Below are positions 48,901 to 53,708 of a stretch of 64,000 nucleotides of DNA, one piece after another. The translations under genes were made by a program, and so were the position numbers. Numbering within the stretch: position 1 is the first letter of the stretch; every line of letters starts with the position of its first letter. The notes under the pieces are model-generated. The model was not told the DNA's origin and did not search any database. It worked only from the letters and a program-made list of their open reading frames with translations. Source of the DNA: Capitulum mitella (lineage: Eukaryota; Arthropoda; Thecostraca; Pollicipedomorpha; Pollicipedidae); the NCBI GenBank assembly GCA_030062745.1, contig CP099846.1, positions 28,541,201-28,605,200 of the forward strand. Direction: 5' to 3'.

Positions 48901-51511
48901 CTTGTAAGCAATAAATCCATAGAACACCGAACGTCTGCCCAAGGATCAGCGTTGCCAGGTACAGAAACGACATCTCTGAAAAGTAAAAGCTTTTCAATGA
49001 CATCTCCGACAGAGCAAAAGAAAAAATCACTTCTACCACCGATCCCCAAGCAAAGGCCCATTCCCAGCATCCCAGGCGCCCGCCGCCGACCACGTCTTGC
49101 ACCACTCAACCTGAGGAGCCCGCTGTCATCGCAGCGCGGAGCAACCGTTACCAGCGATTCGCCGCGCTGCGGATGACGATCGTAAAGCGCCGGCGACGGA
49201 CCAGGCTCTTCGCGAAGCAAGCAAAGTGCGGAGAGTCGTGACTGCAAGGGGTGGCAGTACGTCAAGCTAAATGGGCACCGTGCACCGGACGGTGGCTGCG
49301 AAGAAGCGGGCATAAATAACAACGACGCCATGAACGACGGTAAACGGACGCCGGTGGTCAAGGCGGGATCAGTTCTGGAAGGAATAATGTTCGGGACGCA
49401 GCGACTCGCCCTCAAGCTGTCATGTCTGGTATCAGGGTTGCGCAATGATGCCCAGTGCCATAACTAATGATAAGGATTTGCACACTGGTATTTGGTCACG
49501 GCTGCACACCAGTGTTCGGTGATTAGTGCTGAGTTTACCGCAGCGCTTAGAGATCATGACTGGTTGTGTGCACAACAATGGGCGGTGATCGCAGATGTGA
49601 AAGCCGCTGTTTTATTTTCAGCCATCTGATCCTGTTACTACAAGCGACAAGGACAAGAAATTTTCCCCATTGGCTATCAGGTCTGTGCACACCAAGTGTC
49701 CGGCCATTGTGCATGTCGCGGTGGGCGGTGTGCCCGCCTCAGTGTACGGGAGCCGTGCGCGCACACCGCAGTGTGTGGCTACCATGGCATGTATTCTCTA
49801 GCTGAGACAGGGATGCGTTTCCACCGGTGGGACACCTCGAGTGTGCTGCCGGTGAGACACGGGTAATTTGCCGCTGGCGAGACGGTTTCAGTCCACCGCC
49901 TGTGAGACAGCGAAGGTGGGCCTCCGGCGAGGCAGGGTGGCAGAAACTCCGGCAGATGATGGAGCCGAGGTGCTTCCCCGGCAGAGACTGCCGCGGCACA
50001 CTCCCACCGGTGAGACAACTCAGGTGTTCCTCCGGTGAGACAGTTCCGGTCAGCCTCCGGTGAGACAGCGCAGTGACACCCTCGGGCACGGACGTAGCCA
50101 AGGAAGGGCATGGGGGCCATGTCCCCCCTGAGCCAAGCGGTCTACACTAGATATATAGCGATTTCGAACGAATACGGAATAGTGATAATATATATGTTGG
50201 GAAAACAAACATTGTATGCATTCCTGTGGGTTAAAAATGAGGTCAGTTACGTAAAATTCTTGCTTTTTCCTACAAGCTTCGTCATTTGCCAGGGGTATGT
50301 GACAAAATTTGACTTTTGCCCCTCCCCCGGAAAATTCTGGTTACGTGCCTGCCCTCGGGACGTTGAGACACCTCGGGTCAGCCTCCGGTGAGACAGCGCG
50401 GTGGCGTACTCGGGCCGGTACGACAGTTCGGCGGCGGGGCCGGTGAGCCAGCCCGGGTGAGCCGCCGGTGAGACCGGGCAGCGGCAGGCAGGGCCGGAGC
50501 GGCCGGTCAGGCGGCTCGGCCGGCTGACGGCCACGTCAGCGGGCGGCGGCCGCCGCCGCCGCCGCCGCCGCCCGCGCCCGGCGCCACCCTGACTACGGCC
50601 GGGCCCGCCCCGTGCAACGGGTGTCGCCGAGTACCGCTGGGTACGGCTCTGCGGTCCGAGAAGTAAAACCACGGACGACGACGTATGGGTGCGGGTGCTC
50701 CGCACTGGGTGCCGAGCCCTTTGCGGAAGTGTTGACGGATTTGGCAGTTTGTGACTCCCGCGTGGAAGGCGTCATGCGACCAAGCAGTACATCCACCAGT
50801 TTAGGGTCTGTCGGACGTCTTTTACATCATCTCGTGGTATCGTTTTCGTAATGTTTTTGTTTTTATTTTGTCGTACGCCTGGCCAGCGAGGCTACAGAAA
50901 TAAAAATGAACACTGTACGGGACATATTGGCCTGACTGTACATTGCAACAGCATTTGACTGCTGTTTCACCTGTTCTCAAAACCACTTCACGATTATCTG
51001 ACTCATGCACGGCTCCGGCTTCCCAAAAATCACACACACTGTGCCCATCTGGGATACAAGCACGCGGCAGGTAGCCTACCCGCAACGCCATGCCTCTGGG
51101 CGACGAATACTCATTCAATGCCACCGTTTACAAAAACCCGGAAATCCCCAGCTCCCCCGGCGCAGGCTCGGGATGCTTCTTATATAATCAGTCGCCAGCC
51201 CATCAGCGAGTTCCGAGCCGCGGGCTGTGCGCCATGAGCCGCCGTGAGATGTCAGCACCGGTCGGCGCCGGCCGGCCGACCCGGCCGGGCCGGTCGCTTT
51301 GGGTCACCGCCTCGGGCGAGACTGACCGTTGGAGGTCAGGCGGACGCGCCGGCCTGCGACAGCCCGACCGACTGATAGCCGGTGTCCCAGGGCCCCGAGA
51401 ACGAATCAACGAGGACGGCCGACGGGACTCACCTCTAGGAGCGGCGTGCTGTCGCGAGCCCGGCAGCCAGCCGGCCAGCAGCACCAGCGCGCAGCACACA
51501 CGCAGACGCAT
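29..51511 (-). CDS. LRP2: Megalin / LDL receptor-related protein 2, N-terminal 2,388 residues (35 coding exons, 3' part outside window)
   Basis: Giant endocytic receptor that binds many ligands at the cell surface and carries them to endosomes (known for the family). Seen here: signal peptide; LDLa 1-6 (about residues 27-272); EGF and Ca-EGF (273-350); YWTD propeller 1 (to ~610); EGF; propeller 2 (to ~930); EGF; LDLa 7-14 (~990-1325); EGF and Ca-EGF; propeller 3; EGF; propeller 4; EGF; propeller 5 (to ~2320); EGF; start of propeller 6. LRP1 has 2 LDLa in its first cluster and human megalin 7; the 6 here, the 8 in cluster II, and stretches such as [10 protein letters not shown] and AVNPIKR fit megalin from memory of the family. 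All 35 exons join in phase with GT-AG sites. Introns of more than 300 bp in which I see nothing recognisable: I34 571-917, I33 1007-1538, I32 1753-2104, I30 2729-3036, I28 3521-3955, I27 4128-4616, I26 4871-5368, I24 6641-7146 (poly-G near 6907), I22 8762-9072, I20 9925-10556, I19 10666-11215, I18 11341-11863, I15 16499-16838, I14 17195-17581, I13 17773-18084, I12 18300-18623 (poly-G at 18306), I11 18813-19406, I8 24824-25264, I5 28140-28888, I2 32461-34659. The transmembrane segment and NPxY tail are not in the window. Confidence 0.93.
918..1006 (-). CDS. LRP2: LRP2 exon 34: propeller 5, class B repeat
   Basis: 89 nt, phase 2 in and 1 out. [20 protein letters not shown], then EPMAIVTSG. Acceptor ctgcag, donor GTGAGT. 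Confidence 0.88.
1539..1752 (-). CDS. LRP2: LRP2 exon 33: propeller 5, class B repeats
   Basis: 214 nt, phase 1 in and 2 out. [40 protein letters not shown] and [10 protein letters not shown] used the acceptor ccgtag at 1753, which keeps the phase; an AG 14 bp inside would not. Strong megalin-type signature. Confidence 0.88.
2105..2209 (-). CDS. LRP2: LRP2 exon 32: propeller 5, class B repeat
   Basis: 105 nt, phase 1-1. [20 protein letters not shown], then [12 protein letters not shown]. Acceptor ctcag, donor GTGAGT. Lower GC than neighbouring exons. Confidence 0.87.
2504..2728 (-). CDS. LRP2: LRP2 exon 31: EGF and start of propeller 5
   Basis: 225 nt, phase 1-1. [35 protein letters not shown], then [15 protein letters not shown] and MTPIAGPG. 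Donor GTAGGC. Confidence 0.9.
3037..3165 (-). CDS. LRP2: LRP2 exon 30: end of propeller 4
   Basis: 129 nt, phase 1-1. [20 protein letters not shown], then [11 protein letters not shown]. Acceptor cggcag, donor GTACGT. Confidence 0.86.
3424..3520 (-). CDS. LRP2: LRP2 exon 29: propeller 4, class B repeat
   Basis: 97 nt, phase 0 in and 1 out. [18 protein letters not shown] and RSIAVHER. Acceptor cccccag, donor GTACGT. One of the shortest exons. Confidence 0.83.
3956..4127 (-). CDS. LRP2: LRP2 exon 28: propeller 4, class B repeats
   Basis: 172 nt, phase 2 in and 0 out. [40 protein letters not shown]. Acceptor ttttcag, donor GTGAGT. Confidence 0.88.
4617..4870 (-). CDS. LRP2: LRP2 exon 27: propeller 4, class B repeats
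   Basis: 254 nt, phase 0 in and 2 out. [32 protein letters not shown] and [11 protein letters not shown]. Donor GTGAGC. Confidence 0.89.
5369..5565 (-). CDS. LRP2: LRP2 exon 26: start of propeller 4
   Basis: 197 nt, phase 1 in and 0 out. [14 protein letters not shown], then [20 protein letters not shown] 26-bp minisatellite starts 7 bp outside its acceptor. Donor GTGAGT after GAGGAGAAC. Confidence 0.85.
5573..5728. repeat. 26-bp minisatellite next to the LRP2 exon 26 acceptor
   Basis: Units start near 5573, 5599, 5625, 5651, 5677 and 5703 (GAGACAGGTATGCCGTCAGG type). The array begins 7 bp outside exon 26. Confidence 0.85.
5790..6308. repeat. Degenerate tandem repeats filling the rest of LRP2 intron 25
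   Basis: Two diverged sets: GCAGTCGTGGCGCTGAGGAC-type units (5790-5950), and roughly 60-bp units sharing CCCGAGAACACCAAATCCAG and CTCCCACCC (about 6060-6308) that reach the exon 25 donor. Confidence 0.5.
6319..6640 (-). CDS. LRP2: LRP2 exon 25: end of propeller 3 and EGF
   Basis: 322 nt, phase 0 in and 1 out. [31 protein letters not shown], then EGF cysteines ([23 protein letters not shown]). Donor GTGGGT; the degenerate repeats of intron 25 begin close by. Confidence 0.9.
7147..7357 (-). CDS. LRP2: LRP2 exon 24: propeller 3, class B repeats
   Basis: 211 nt, phase 2 in and 0 out. [40 protein letters not shown] and [16 protein letters not shown] 22-bp minisatellite starts about 20 nt upstream of its acceptor and supplies the pyrimidine tract. 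Donor GTGGGT. Confidence 0.88.
7378..8090. repeat. 22-bp minisatellite in LRP2 intron 23
   Basis: Unit GGATAACGACAGGGCGACAA plus CA, with a GGACAGCGAC variant, about 30 copies. It degrades further to about 8260. Because neither strand of the unit holds stops in several frames, it creates minus-strand open frames of 250-413 codons that are not genes. Beyond 8260 the intron (to 8576) shows nothing. Confidence 0.95.
8577..8761 (-). CDS. LRP2: LRP2 exon 23: propeller 3, class B repeat
   Basis: 185 nt, phase 0 in and 2 out. [33 protein letters not shown] and [10 protein letters not shown]. Donor GTGAGC. Confidence 0.9.
9073..9275 (-). CDS. LRP2: LRP2 exon 22: start of propeller 3
   Basis: 203 nt, phase 1 in and 0 out. 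[14 protein letters not shown], then [20 protein letters not shown]. Donor GTATGT. Confidence 0.9.
9557..9924 (-). CDS. LRP2: LRP2 exon 21: LDLa 14, EGF and calcium-binding EGF
   Basis: 368 nt, phase 2 in and 1 out. Repeat 14 (CAWDEWHCP to [11 protein letters not shown]), an EGF ([16 protein letters not shown]), then a Ca-EGF beginning DIDEC with [10 protein letters not shown]. Donor GTGAGT. Completes cluster II with eight LDLa repeats. Confidence 0.91.
10557..10665 (-). CDS. LRP2: LRP2 exon 20: rest of LDLa repeat 13
   Basis: 109 nt, phase 1 in and 2 out. [28 protein letters not shown], then KKPPI. The donor AT/GTACGT is less standard but is the one that restores the frame of repeat 14. Confidence 0.82.
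11216..11340 (-). CDS. LRP2: LRP2 exon 19: rest of LDLa 12, start of LDLa 13
   Basis: 125 nt, phase 2 in and 1 out. Completes repeat 12 ([26 protein letters not shown]) and begins repeat 13 (IECRPSFFK). Donor GTAAGC. Confidence 0.88.
11864..12675 (-). CDS. LRP2: LRP2 exon 18: EGF plus LDLa repeats 7-11 and start of 12
   Basis: Largest exon (812 nt, phase 0 in and 2 out). EGF module ([12 protein letters not shown] to RRCEDAH), then class A repeats starting [36 protein letters not shown] and TCSANQFKC, and the first residues of the next (SCNPDKQF). Each has a D/N-x-SDE-type calcium motif, except the fifth, which reads GSEEEGC (Asp to Glu). Five repeats without introns contrast with one exon per repeat in cluster I. 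Confidence 0.93.
12904..13046 (-). CDS. LRP2: LRP2 exon 17: last blade of propeller 2
   Basis: 143 nt, phase 1 in and 0 out. [20 protein letters not shown], then [15 protein letters not shown]. Acceptor ctttag, donor GTGAGC. Confidence 0.89.
15073..15582 (-). CDS. RFWD3-type RING finger / coiled-coil protein, intronless, nested in LRP2 intron 16
   Basis: 169 residues. The RING has CAIC, then [19 protein letters not shown] and CPQC. The sixth ligand position is Gly, and a GDHR motif precedes, as in the E3 ubiquitin ligase RFWD3. A charged coiled coil follows (about residues 89-147, [13 protein letters not shown] to RKLQRKV), then an acidic tail and a stop. RFWD3 itself continues into WD40 repeats; none are seen here. 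Base use is as GC-rich as LRP2 exons, which supports real coding. The frame stays open upstream to an ATG at 15735, but that part looks non-coding, so I start at MGAML (15582). Likely an E3 ligase fragment or a small RING protein; it could be a truncated gene copy. No poly(A) tract or target duplication was seen. The rest of intron 16 (13047-15072 and 15736-16244) shows nothing recognisable apart from a G run near 13350. Confidence 0.6.
   Translation of the reverse strand: MGAMLSAPPGAGKLRDDQCAICRKPRMKQGDHRGVALPCGHGFGFACIVRRLRAGPARCPQCGQRASVSQLRPVGARSTASAADGDKAESDEARRELDELRRERTERRRLEKDLVETRQRLHKRDNVVKMLQGELRKLQRKVRLEESDYDGDSNRSLTPRTNDQVDMTE
16245..16498 (-). CDS. LRP2: LRP2 exon 16: propeller 2, class B repeats
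   Basis: 254 nt, phase 2 in and 1 out. Contains [36 protein letters not shown] and [14 protein letters not shown]. Acceptor gtttcag, donor GTGAGC. The 3.2-kb intron that follows holds the nested RING gene. Confidence 0.9.
16839..17194 (-). CDS. LRP2: LRP2 exon 15: propeller 2, class B repeats
   Basis: 356 nt, phase 0 in and 2 out. Blades [19 protein letters not shown] and [15 protein letters not shown], then [13 protein letters not shown]. Donor GTGAGC. Confidence 0.9.
17582..17772 (-). CDS. LRP2: LRP2 exon 14: EGF module between propellers 1 and 2
   Basis: 191 nt, phase 1 in and 0 out. [25 protein letters not shown] and MECAP give EGF spacing. It ends with the lead strand of propeller 2 (EFLMYSQQ). 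Donor GTATGG. Confidence 0.87.
18085..18299 (-). CDS. LRP2: LRP2 exon 13: end of propeller 1
   Basis: 215 nt, phase 2 in and 1 out. Last blade with [20 protein letters not shown], then AVHQLLQPQ. The acceptor follows a long C run on the minus strand. The donor CAGT/GTGAGT is the only option that keeps the next EGF in frame. Confidence 0.85.
18624..18812 (-). CDS. LRP2: LRP2 exon 12: propeller 1, class B repeats
   Basis: 189 nt, phase 2-2. Contains [18 protein letters not shown] and the blade [19 protein letters not shown] chose the donor at TACAG/GTGCGA over an inner GTACAG; both keep phase 2, so the last two codons are less certain. Confidence 0.84.
19407..19639 (-). CDS. LRP2: LRP2 exon 11: propeller 1, class B repeats
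   Basis: 233 nt, phase 0 in and 2 out. Contains [15 protein letters not shown] and the blade end VALDPSLG. A degraded copy of its first ~40 nt plus acceptor lies in intron 10 near 19890-19940. Confidence 0.88.
19675..19840. mobile_element. Short hAT-like nonautonomous element, probable
   Basis: Left end CAGGGGCGCAGTCAGG, then TTTTCTTAAGGG and a G run. Right end CGCCTATG, whose complement loosely matches the left. Flanks CGGCTGTG and CAGCTGTG differ at one base. It has a 17-bp perfect hairpin at 19802-19836. The first ~110 bp match 53618-53708. Confidence 0.5.
20717..20788. repeat. Perfect 34-bp inverted repeat with 4-nt loop
   Basis: Arms 20717-20750 and 20755-20788 are exact reverse complements around GGCT. 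The arm core is CCGGAGCCCGCTGTGGTG. CACCACAGCGGG-like fragments recur nearby (about 20795 and 21157). Confidence 0.93.
22130..22281. repeat. 38-bp tandem repeat containing the LRP2 exon 10 donor
   Basis: Units start at 22130, 22168, 22206 and 22244. They share (G)TTACC-TTCTGGTGTC-like sequence with divergence. The 22244 unit is the true exon end with donor GTAACA; the others also read GT at the equivalent site. Confidence 0.75.
22249..22374 (-). CDS. LRP2: LRP2 exon 10: first blade of YWTD propeller 1
   Basis: 126 nt, phase 0-0, residues 367-408, with the YWTD-type motif [10 protein letters not shown]. Both edges lie inside tandem repeats (40 bp at the acceptor, 38 bp at the donor), so the true splice sites sit next to several near-copies. 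The next exon starts in the same phase. Confidence 0.8.
22367..22566. repeat. 40-bp tandem repeat containing the LRP2 exon 10 acceptor
   Basis: Five units start at 22367, 22407, 22447, 22487 and 22527, plus a very weak sixth. Each begins CGCAGGAT or a variant followed by an A/C-rich tract. The first contains the last 8 bp of exon 10 (in plus coordinates) and its acceptor. Four of five keep the AG. Confidence 0.88.
24190..24480. repeat. Interspersed repeat shared with 45440-45680
   Basis: See the 45440 copy. It contains a G run at about 24358 and lies in LRP2 intron 9. The rest of intron 9 (22607-24189) has a CpG-rich block at 22840-23500 and no supported gene. Confidence 0.45.
24663..24823 (-). 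CDS. LRP2: LRP2 exon 9: calcium-binding EGF module
   Basis: 161 nt, phase 1 in and 0 out. Begins DFDEC, has the hydroxylation-type motif [10 protein letters not shown], and runs into a linker (LRLYYAHQK) leading to propeller 1. Donor GTATGG. Confidence 0.87.
25265..25381 (-). CDS. LRP2: LRP2 exon 8: EGF-like module
   Basis: 117 nt, phase 1-1. Six cysteines (LCDSLQC, YRC, VCLC, LC) in EGF spacing. Donor GTGAGT. It follows LDLa cluster I, as expected before the Ca-binding EGF. Confidence 0.85.
26188..26244. repeat. (AT)n microsatellite in LRP2 intron 7
   Basis: About 28 AT units. Intron 7 (25382-26780) also holds three 20-bp CCCACCCAATGCTGGTTTGG units (26015-26070) and a probable transposon end ...CGCCCCTG at 26408. 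Confidence 0.97.
26781..26904 (-). CDS. LRP2: LRP2 exon 7: LDLa repeat 6
   Basis: 124 nt, phase 0 in and 1 out. Class A repeat from DCPEGQFLC to [12 protein letters not shown]; Ala replaces the usual Ser in the SDE motif. Donor GTGAGT. Last repeat of cluster I. Confidence 0.86.
27290..28033. repeat. 43-bp minisatellite containing the LRP2 exon 6 donor site
   Basis: The motif CTGACCTGGCAGTCGCG recurs every 43 bp from 27328 to 28016: 17 occurrences, with a partial copy before 27328. The last one is the genuine exon 6 end. On the minus strand every unit reads GCGACTGCCAG/GTCAGG, so each carries the last exon bases and a GT donor. Long minus-strand open frames across it are repeat artefacts. Confidence 0.95.
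28021..28139 (-). CDS. LRP2: LRP2 exon 6: LDLa repeat 5
   Basis: 119 nt, phase 1 in and 0 out. Canonical class A repeat: [24 protein letters not shown]. The exon end and its donor (GACTGCCAG, then GTCAGG) form part of the unit of a 43-bp tandem array that fills the start of intron 6. Confidence 0.87.
28889..28977 (-). CDS. LRP2: LRP2 exon 5: rest of LDLa repeat 4
   Basis: 89 nt, phase 2 in and 1 out. Joined to exon 4 it completes one class A repeat ending [10 protein letters not shown]. Acceptor caacag, donor GTAAGT. The splice falls inside the repeat, unlike the other cluster I repeats. Confidence 0.84.
29224..29371 (-). CDS. LRP2: LRP2 exon 4: LDLa repeat 3 and start of repeat 4
   Basis: 148 nt, phase 1 in and 2 out. 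Contains CNPKDFKC through [10 protein letters not shown], then the first residues of the next repeat (PCDLDQLR). Donor GTGGGA after CTGAG. Confidence 0.85.
30243..30870. repeat. 37-38-bp minisatellite in LRP2 intron 3
   Basis: Unit of the type GGACGCCGGTCAGGTATACT followed by GTCAGGGTGAGGGGTACT, about 16-17 copies. It does not touch an exon. The rest of intron 3 (29372-30242, 30871-32328) holds an ATT-rich microsatellite near 31945-31980 and nothing else recognised. Confidence 0.93.
32329..32460 (-). CDS. LRP2: LRP2 exon 3: LDLa repeat 2
   Basis: Phase 1-1, 132 nt. Class A repeat from VCKPGEF to [10 protein letters not shown]. The middle loop (EYRWNRTYC) is longer than usual. Donor GTGAGT. 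Confidence 0.88.
34660..34788 (-). CDS. LRP2: LRP2 exon 2: LDLa repeat 1
   Basis: Phase 1-1, 129 nt. One class A repeat with six cysteines and the Ca-binding end CPDGEDE. Acceptor gtttcag, donor GTGAGT. Confidence 0.88.
35865..35915. repeat. (GA)n microsatellite in LRP2 intron 1
   Basis: Imperfect GAGAGA run. Confidence 0.9.
39566..39900. repeat. 29-bp minisatellite in LRP2 intron 1
   Basis: Unit CTCAGCACAATGGTTCAGCA plus CTCCGGACA; near-perfect copies at 39688-39800 with diverged edges. Confidence 0.92.
40735..41150. repeat. Degenerate CAGTCCC / CAGTCTC simple repeat
   Basis: Loose 6-8-bp pyrimidine-rich repeats (CAGTCCCAG, CCCGGTCTCAGTC) over about 400 bp. A related GGTACC-rich stretch lies at 39345-39430. 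Confidence 0.7.
41850..43080. other. CpG-rich block in LRP2 intron 1
   Basis: Very dense CpG with many GCCGGC and CCGGCC words. Could be a promoter-type island or a repeat. Long open frames here come from composition; none resembles a protein. Confidence 0.5.
42886..42948. repeat. (CGC)21 trinucleotide repeat in a CpG-rich block
   Basis: 63 uninterrupted bp of CGC/CCG. Opposite-sense GGC runs flank it at about 42862-42876 and 43001-43020. Confidence 0.97.
45440..45680. repeat. Interspersed repeat shared with 24200-24330
   Basis: TTTCTCCCCGGATTTCGGCCA followed by a T-rich tail and CATTTCTGAAAATA resembles TTTCTCCCCGGATTTAGGCCA..TATTTTGAAACA at 24269-24315. Unclassified. Confidence 0.5.
45780..46380. 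other. CpG-rich block with a 46-bp direct duplication
   Basis: CCGGGCCGCCGGCGCCGGAG.. at 45902 repeats exactly 46 bp later at 45948. The surrounding sequence is CpG-dense. Confidence 0.6.
49805..50470. repeat. Degenerate CCGGTGAGAC tandem repeat, split by an insertion
   Basis: Variants of CCTCCGGTGAGACAG recur roughly every 30-35 bp from 49820 to 50085 and again from 50365 to 50470. Copy B of the hAT-like element lies between. Confidence 0.65.
50087..50351. mobile_element. Short hAT-like element, copy B (265 bp)
   Basis: Starts CACGGACGTAGCC and ends GTTACGTGCCTG, with an exact 8-bp flank duplication CCCTCGGG on both sides. Inserted into a degenerate CCGGTGAGAC tandem repeat that resumes on the other side. 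No coding capacity. Confidence 0.82.
51433..51511 (-). CDS. LRP2: LRP2 exon 1: start codon and signal peptide
   Basis: Encodes residues 1-26: MRLR, a hydrophobic core ([11 protein letters not shown]) and a likely cleavage region before QHAAPR. Donor GTGAGT follows AGAG, giving phase 1, which matches the next exon found 16.6 kb away. The start has A at -3. The frame is open upstream to a further ATG at 51658, but that extension would bury the signal peptide, so I chose the ATG at 51511. No in-window transcript evidence joins this exon to exon 2; the link rests on phase, strand and signal-peptide logic. Confidence 0.72.
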
Positions 51512-51691
51512 CGTTTTTGGCACTATCACAGCTCGGCTGGGTTCACAGATCCATGTCGACCCCGCTGGAGCACAGCACTGCGCCTCGCCGGGCCGACACC
51601 ACTGAGTGAGCCCTTCCAGACTCACCGCGTCGGCCGGCAGGTATGCGCACTGGACCACTGCGCACCCTTCCCGACGGCCTGGATTTGGACG

Positions 51692-51702
51692 GCTTTTAAT
51701 AT
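51692..51702 (-). promoter_or_regulatory. Candidate TATA element upstream of LRP2 exon 1
   Basis: Reads TATATTAAAAG on the minus strand, about 180 bp upstream of the chosen LRP2 start codon. I found no clear initiator 25-35 bp downstream. Position and orientation are right; function is inferred. Confidence 0.3.
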
Positions 51703-53299
51703 AGCGCGGACTTAATCAGTTCCATGCATTACAGATTTCTCCTTGGGTTGGTCCCAGCACTTGCGGGATAACAGATCGCTATGAATAATTTGAGTTTGTT
51801 GCTCGCAGCAGGACGCGCGAAAATAAGAGCCGTCGAACTGCGCAGTACCTGGTACGTCCAAGCACCCGTGACTCCGACGGTGGTGAGCCCTCAGCTGGGA
51901 TGAGGTGGGTGGGAAAGACGGGAGGTGCGCGGTGGCGTGGTGACCCAGAAAGTGGGCCGCCATGCTTGAGACCAGTGACTTGCGAACCCATTGTGCTTTT
52001 GCCGGAAGTGGAAACGTGTAGGAGCCGTTCTGGAAGACTAGCAACAGCTGATAAGCGACCGATATCCGTGCTGGAAACCTGCTGATCCGGGTCAGGCGTT
52101 TTTCGGATGCTATGTTTGAGGCGAAAAACCAGCATTTTGCTCACACTGCCCCATTTGCAGAGCCTTAAAAATGAGTCCTTCCATGTCCGTCTTTGTGGTT
52201 CGGTTGCGTGAGTCAGTGCCCGTTTCCGACACCTTACTAGGAACCATTGACAGATTACTCGAATCGCGTCTGCCCGCGGCACGACGACATCGCCGAGCAG
52301 GGGGGGAAGAGATTTCGGAATCTTGTCCAGAATTTCGGAAAGAAGAAAGTCAAAATCTCCGACATTTCGGAAGTCTTGTATTGATCCTATGCGCGTTGAC
52401 TGGACAGAAACAGCCAAAAATGCCTCTTGCCCTCCCCTTCAGTTTCTCAGAAGTTGCCGTGCTCCTGTCGCCAAGTGTCACTGGTGGATCGGGGGTGGAT
52501 CTCGACCATCCCCAACCGCGATTTGGGGGGGGGATAATGGACATTTTCCCCCTCCCCCCCAAAAAATACGTGGTTATTACTACACAACCAGAGTTTGAAG
52601 TGGCTGGATATTTCAAACCCACGGCCAGCGTCTTCCATCACTCCCCCTCCGGTCGCTGACTCGCTGACCTACCAACCATACCCAGTACATTCCTGGTTTG
52701 GCTCCCTCCAAAGCGAGTCGCTGGATGCGCCCCTGCCGAGTGCGCTCAGGATGACGGCACGGCAGCGGTCGCCGTACCTCGGGTCGTTTCCCTCAGTCAC
52801 AGCGTTCGGCTCCCGGCCGCGAGGTCCGCTGTTTGGGCTGCCCCGGGGGCCGCACGTCCAGGCCACGGCAGCTCCGACCGGCTGGGGCCGACCCGACAGC
52901 GAGCTGTCCCGGCCCGGCCGCGGGCGGCGCCGACTCGAAACCCGTCGCTCCAGCCTGCGGGGAACGCCAGAAACGGGTCGGCGCCGACGATCTCGGCCCG
53001 TTGAGGAGTCCGGTTGACCCTGCTTGAGTCGCGGACCGGGCGCGAAGCTGGGAACGGTTTGGGAAGCCGGGACGAAGGACGCATGTTGATGCCTGCGATC
53101 AGGAGCTCCAGCATGCCGGACGTCCCGGCGCGCATGACAGATGGCAGCACCTACCTGGCCAGACGTTGCGCATCCCATGTTTCATGCTTACGAATAAAAG
53201 CCTGAAAAACAATAGCAGCCTCAGAGATCGGCTTTAGCTTGGTATGAGCCGTGGGCCATAACAACGGCAGGAATGCGACCAGACACTGTCTGCTACAGC

Positions 53300-53574
53300 C
53301 AGGGACGTAGCCAGGGGGGGGGGCATGGGGGCCATGCCCCCCCCTGAGCCAAGCGGTCTACACTAAATACAAGGGAATTTCGCACGAATACGTAATAGTA
53401 ATCATATATATGTTGCGAAAACAAACTTTTTGTGCTTTCCTGTGCGTTAAATATGAGATAAATTGCCTAAAATTGCTGTCTTTTCTCGTAAATATCGTCA
53501 TATGCGTCATCGCTGCGGCATATGACAAAATCTGACATTTGGCCCCCCTGAGGAAAGTCCTGGCAACGTGCCTG
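53300..53574. mobile_element. Short hAT-like element, copy A (275 bp)
   Basis: Starts CAGGGACGTAGCC and ends GGCAACGTGCCTG, giving imperfect terminal inverted repeats. Flanked by GCTACAGC and GCTATAGC, an 8-bp target duplication with one change. The interior closely matches copy B (CCTGAGCCAAGCGGTCTACA). No coding capacity. Confidence 0.8.
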
Positions 53575-53617
53575 GCTATAGCCCAGTTTCTACACAAGGC
53601 AGGCGCTAGTAACCAGG

Positions 53618-53708
53618 GGCGCATCCAGGATTTTCTTAAGGGAGCCCGGAGGTCAGTGAGAACTAAAATCATACGAAAACCGTCTGCGCGGAAGACGATG
53701 TGCCCCCT
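53618..53708. mobile_element. Fragment of the same element family as 19675
   Basis: CAGGGGCGCATCCAGG, TTTTCTTAAGGG, AAATCATACGAAAACCGTCT and GAAGACGATGTG match 19675-19770 at the same spacing. Confidence 0.55.

Larger units (their letters stand above)
34789..51432. other. LRP2 intron 1 (16.6 kb)
   Basis: Between the signal-peptide exon and the first LDLa exon. Recognised: GA microsatellite (35.9 kb), CpG-rich stretch (36.5-36.9 kb), 29-bp array (39.6-39.9 kb), CAGTCC simple repeat (40.7-41.2 kb), CpG blocks (41.9-43.1 and 45.8-46.4 kb), shared repeat (45.4 kb), and the hAT-like insertion with its split array (49.8-50.5 kb). I see nothing in 37.6-39.3, 43.1-45.4 and 46.5-49.8 kb. No further LDLa exon was found. 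Confidence 0.65.

Noticed and set aside
48247..49445. Open frames of 83-195 codons on both strands, one with hydrophobic stretches
   Set aside because: Overlapping frames on opposite strands with no recognisable family; could be a decayed gene but not supportable.
29..51511. Assigning the large receptor to LRP1 or a vitellogenin receptor
   Set aside because: LRP1 has two LDLa repeats in cluster I, and insect-type vitellogenin receptors have about 4-5 there with no fifth propeller after cluster II; six plus eight repeats and the propeller 5 sequence fit megalin better.
51203..51658. Treating the whole 151-codon minus-strand frame as one protein
   Set aside because: Only the part from 51511 to 51433 looks coding (signal peptide then GTGAGT donor); the rest reads through intron 1.
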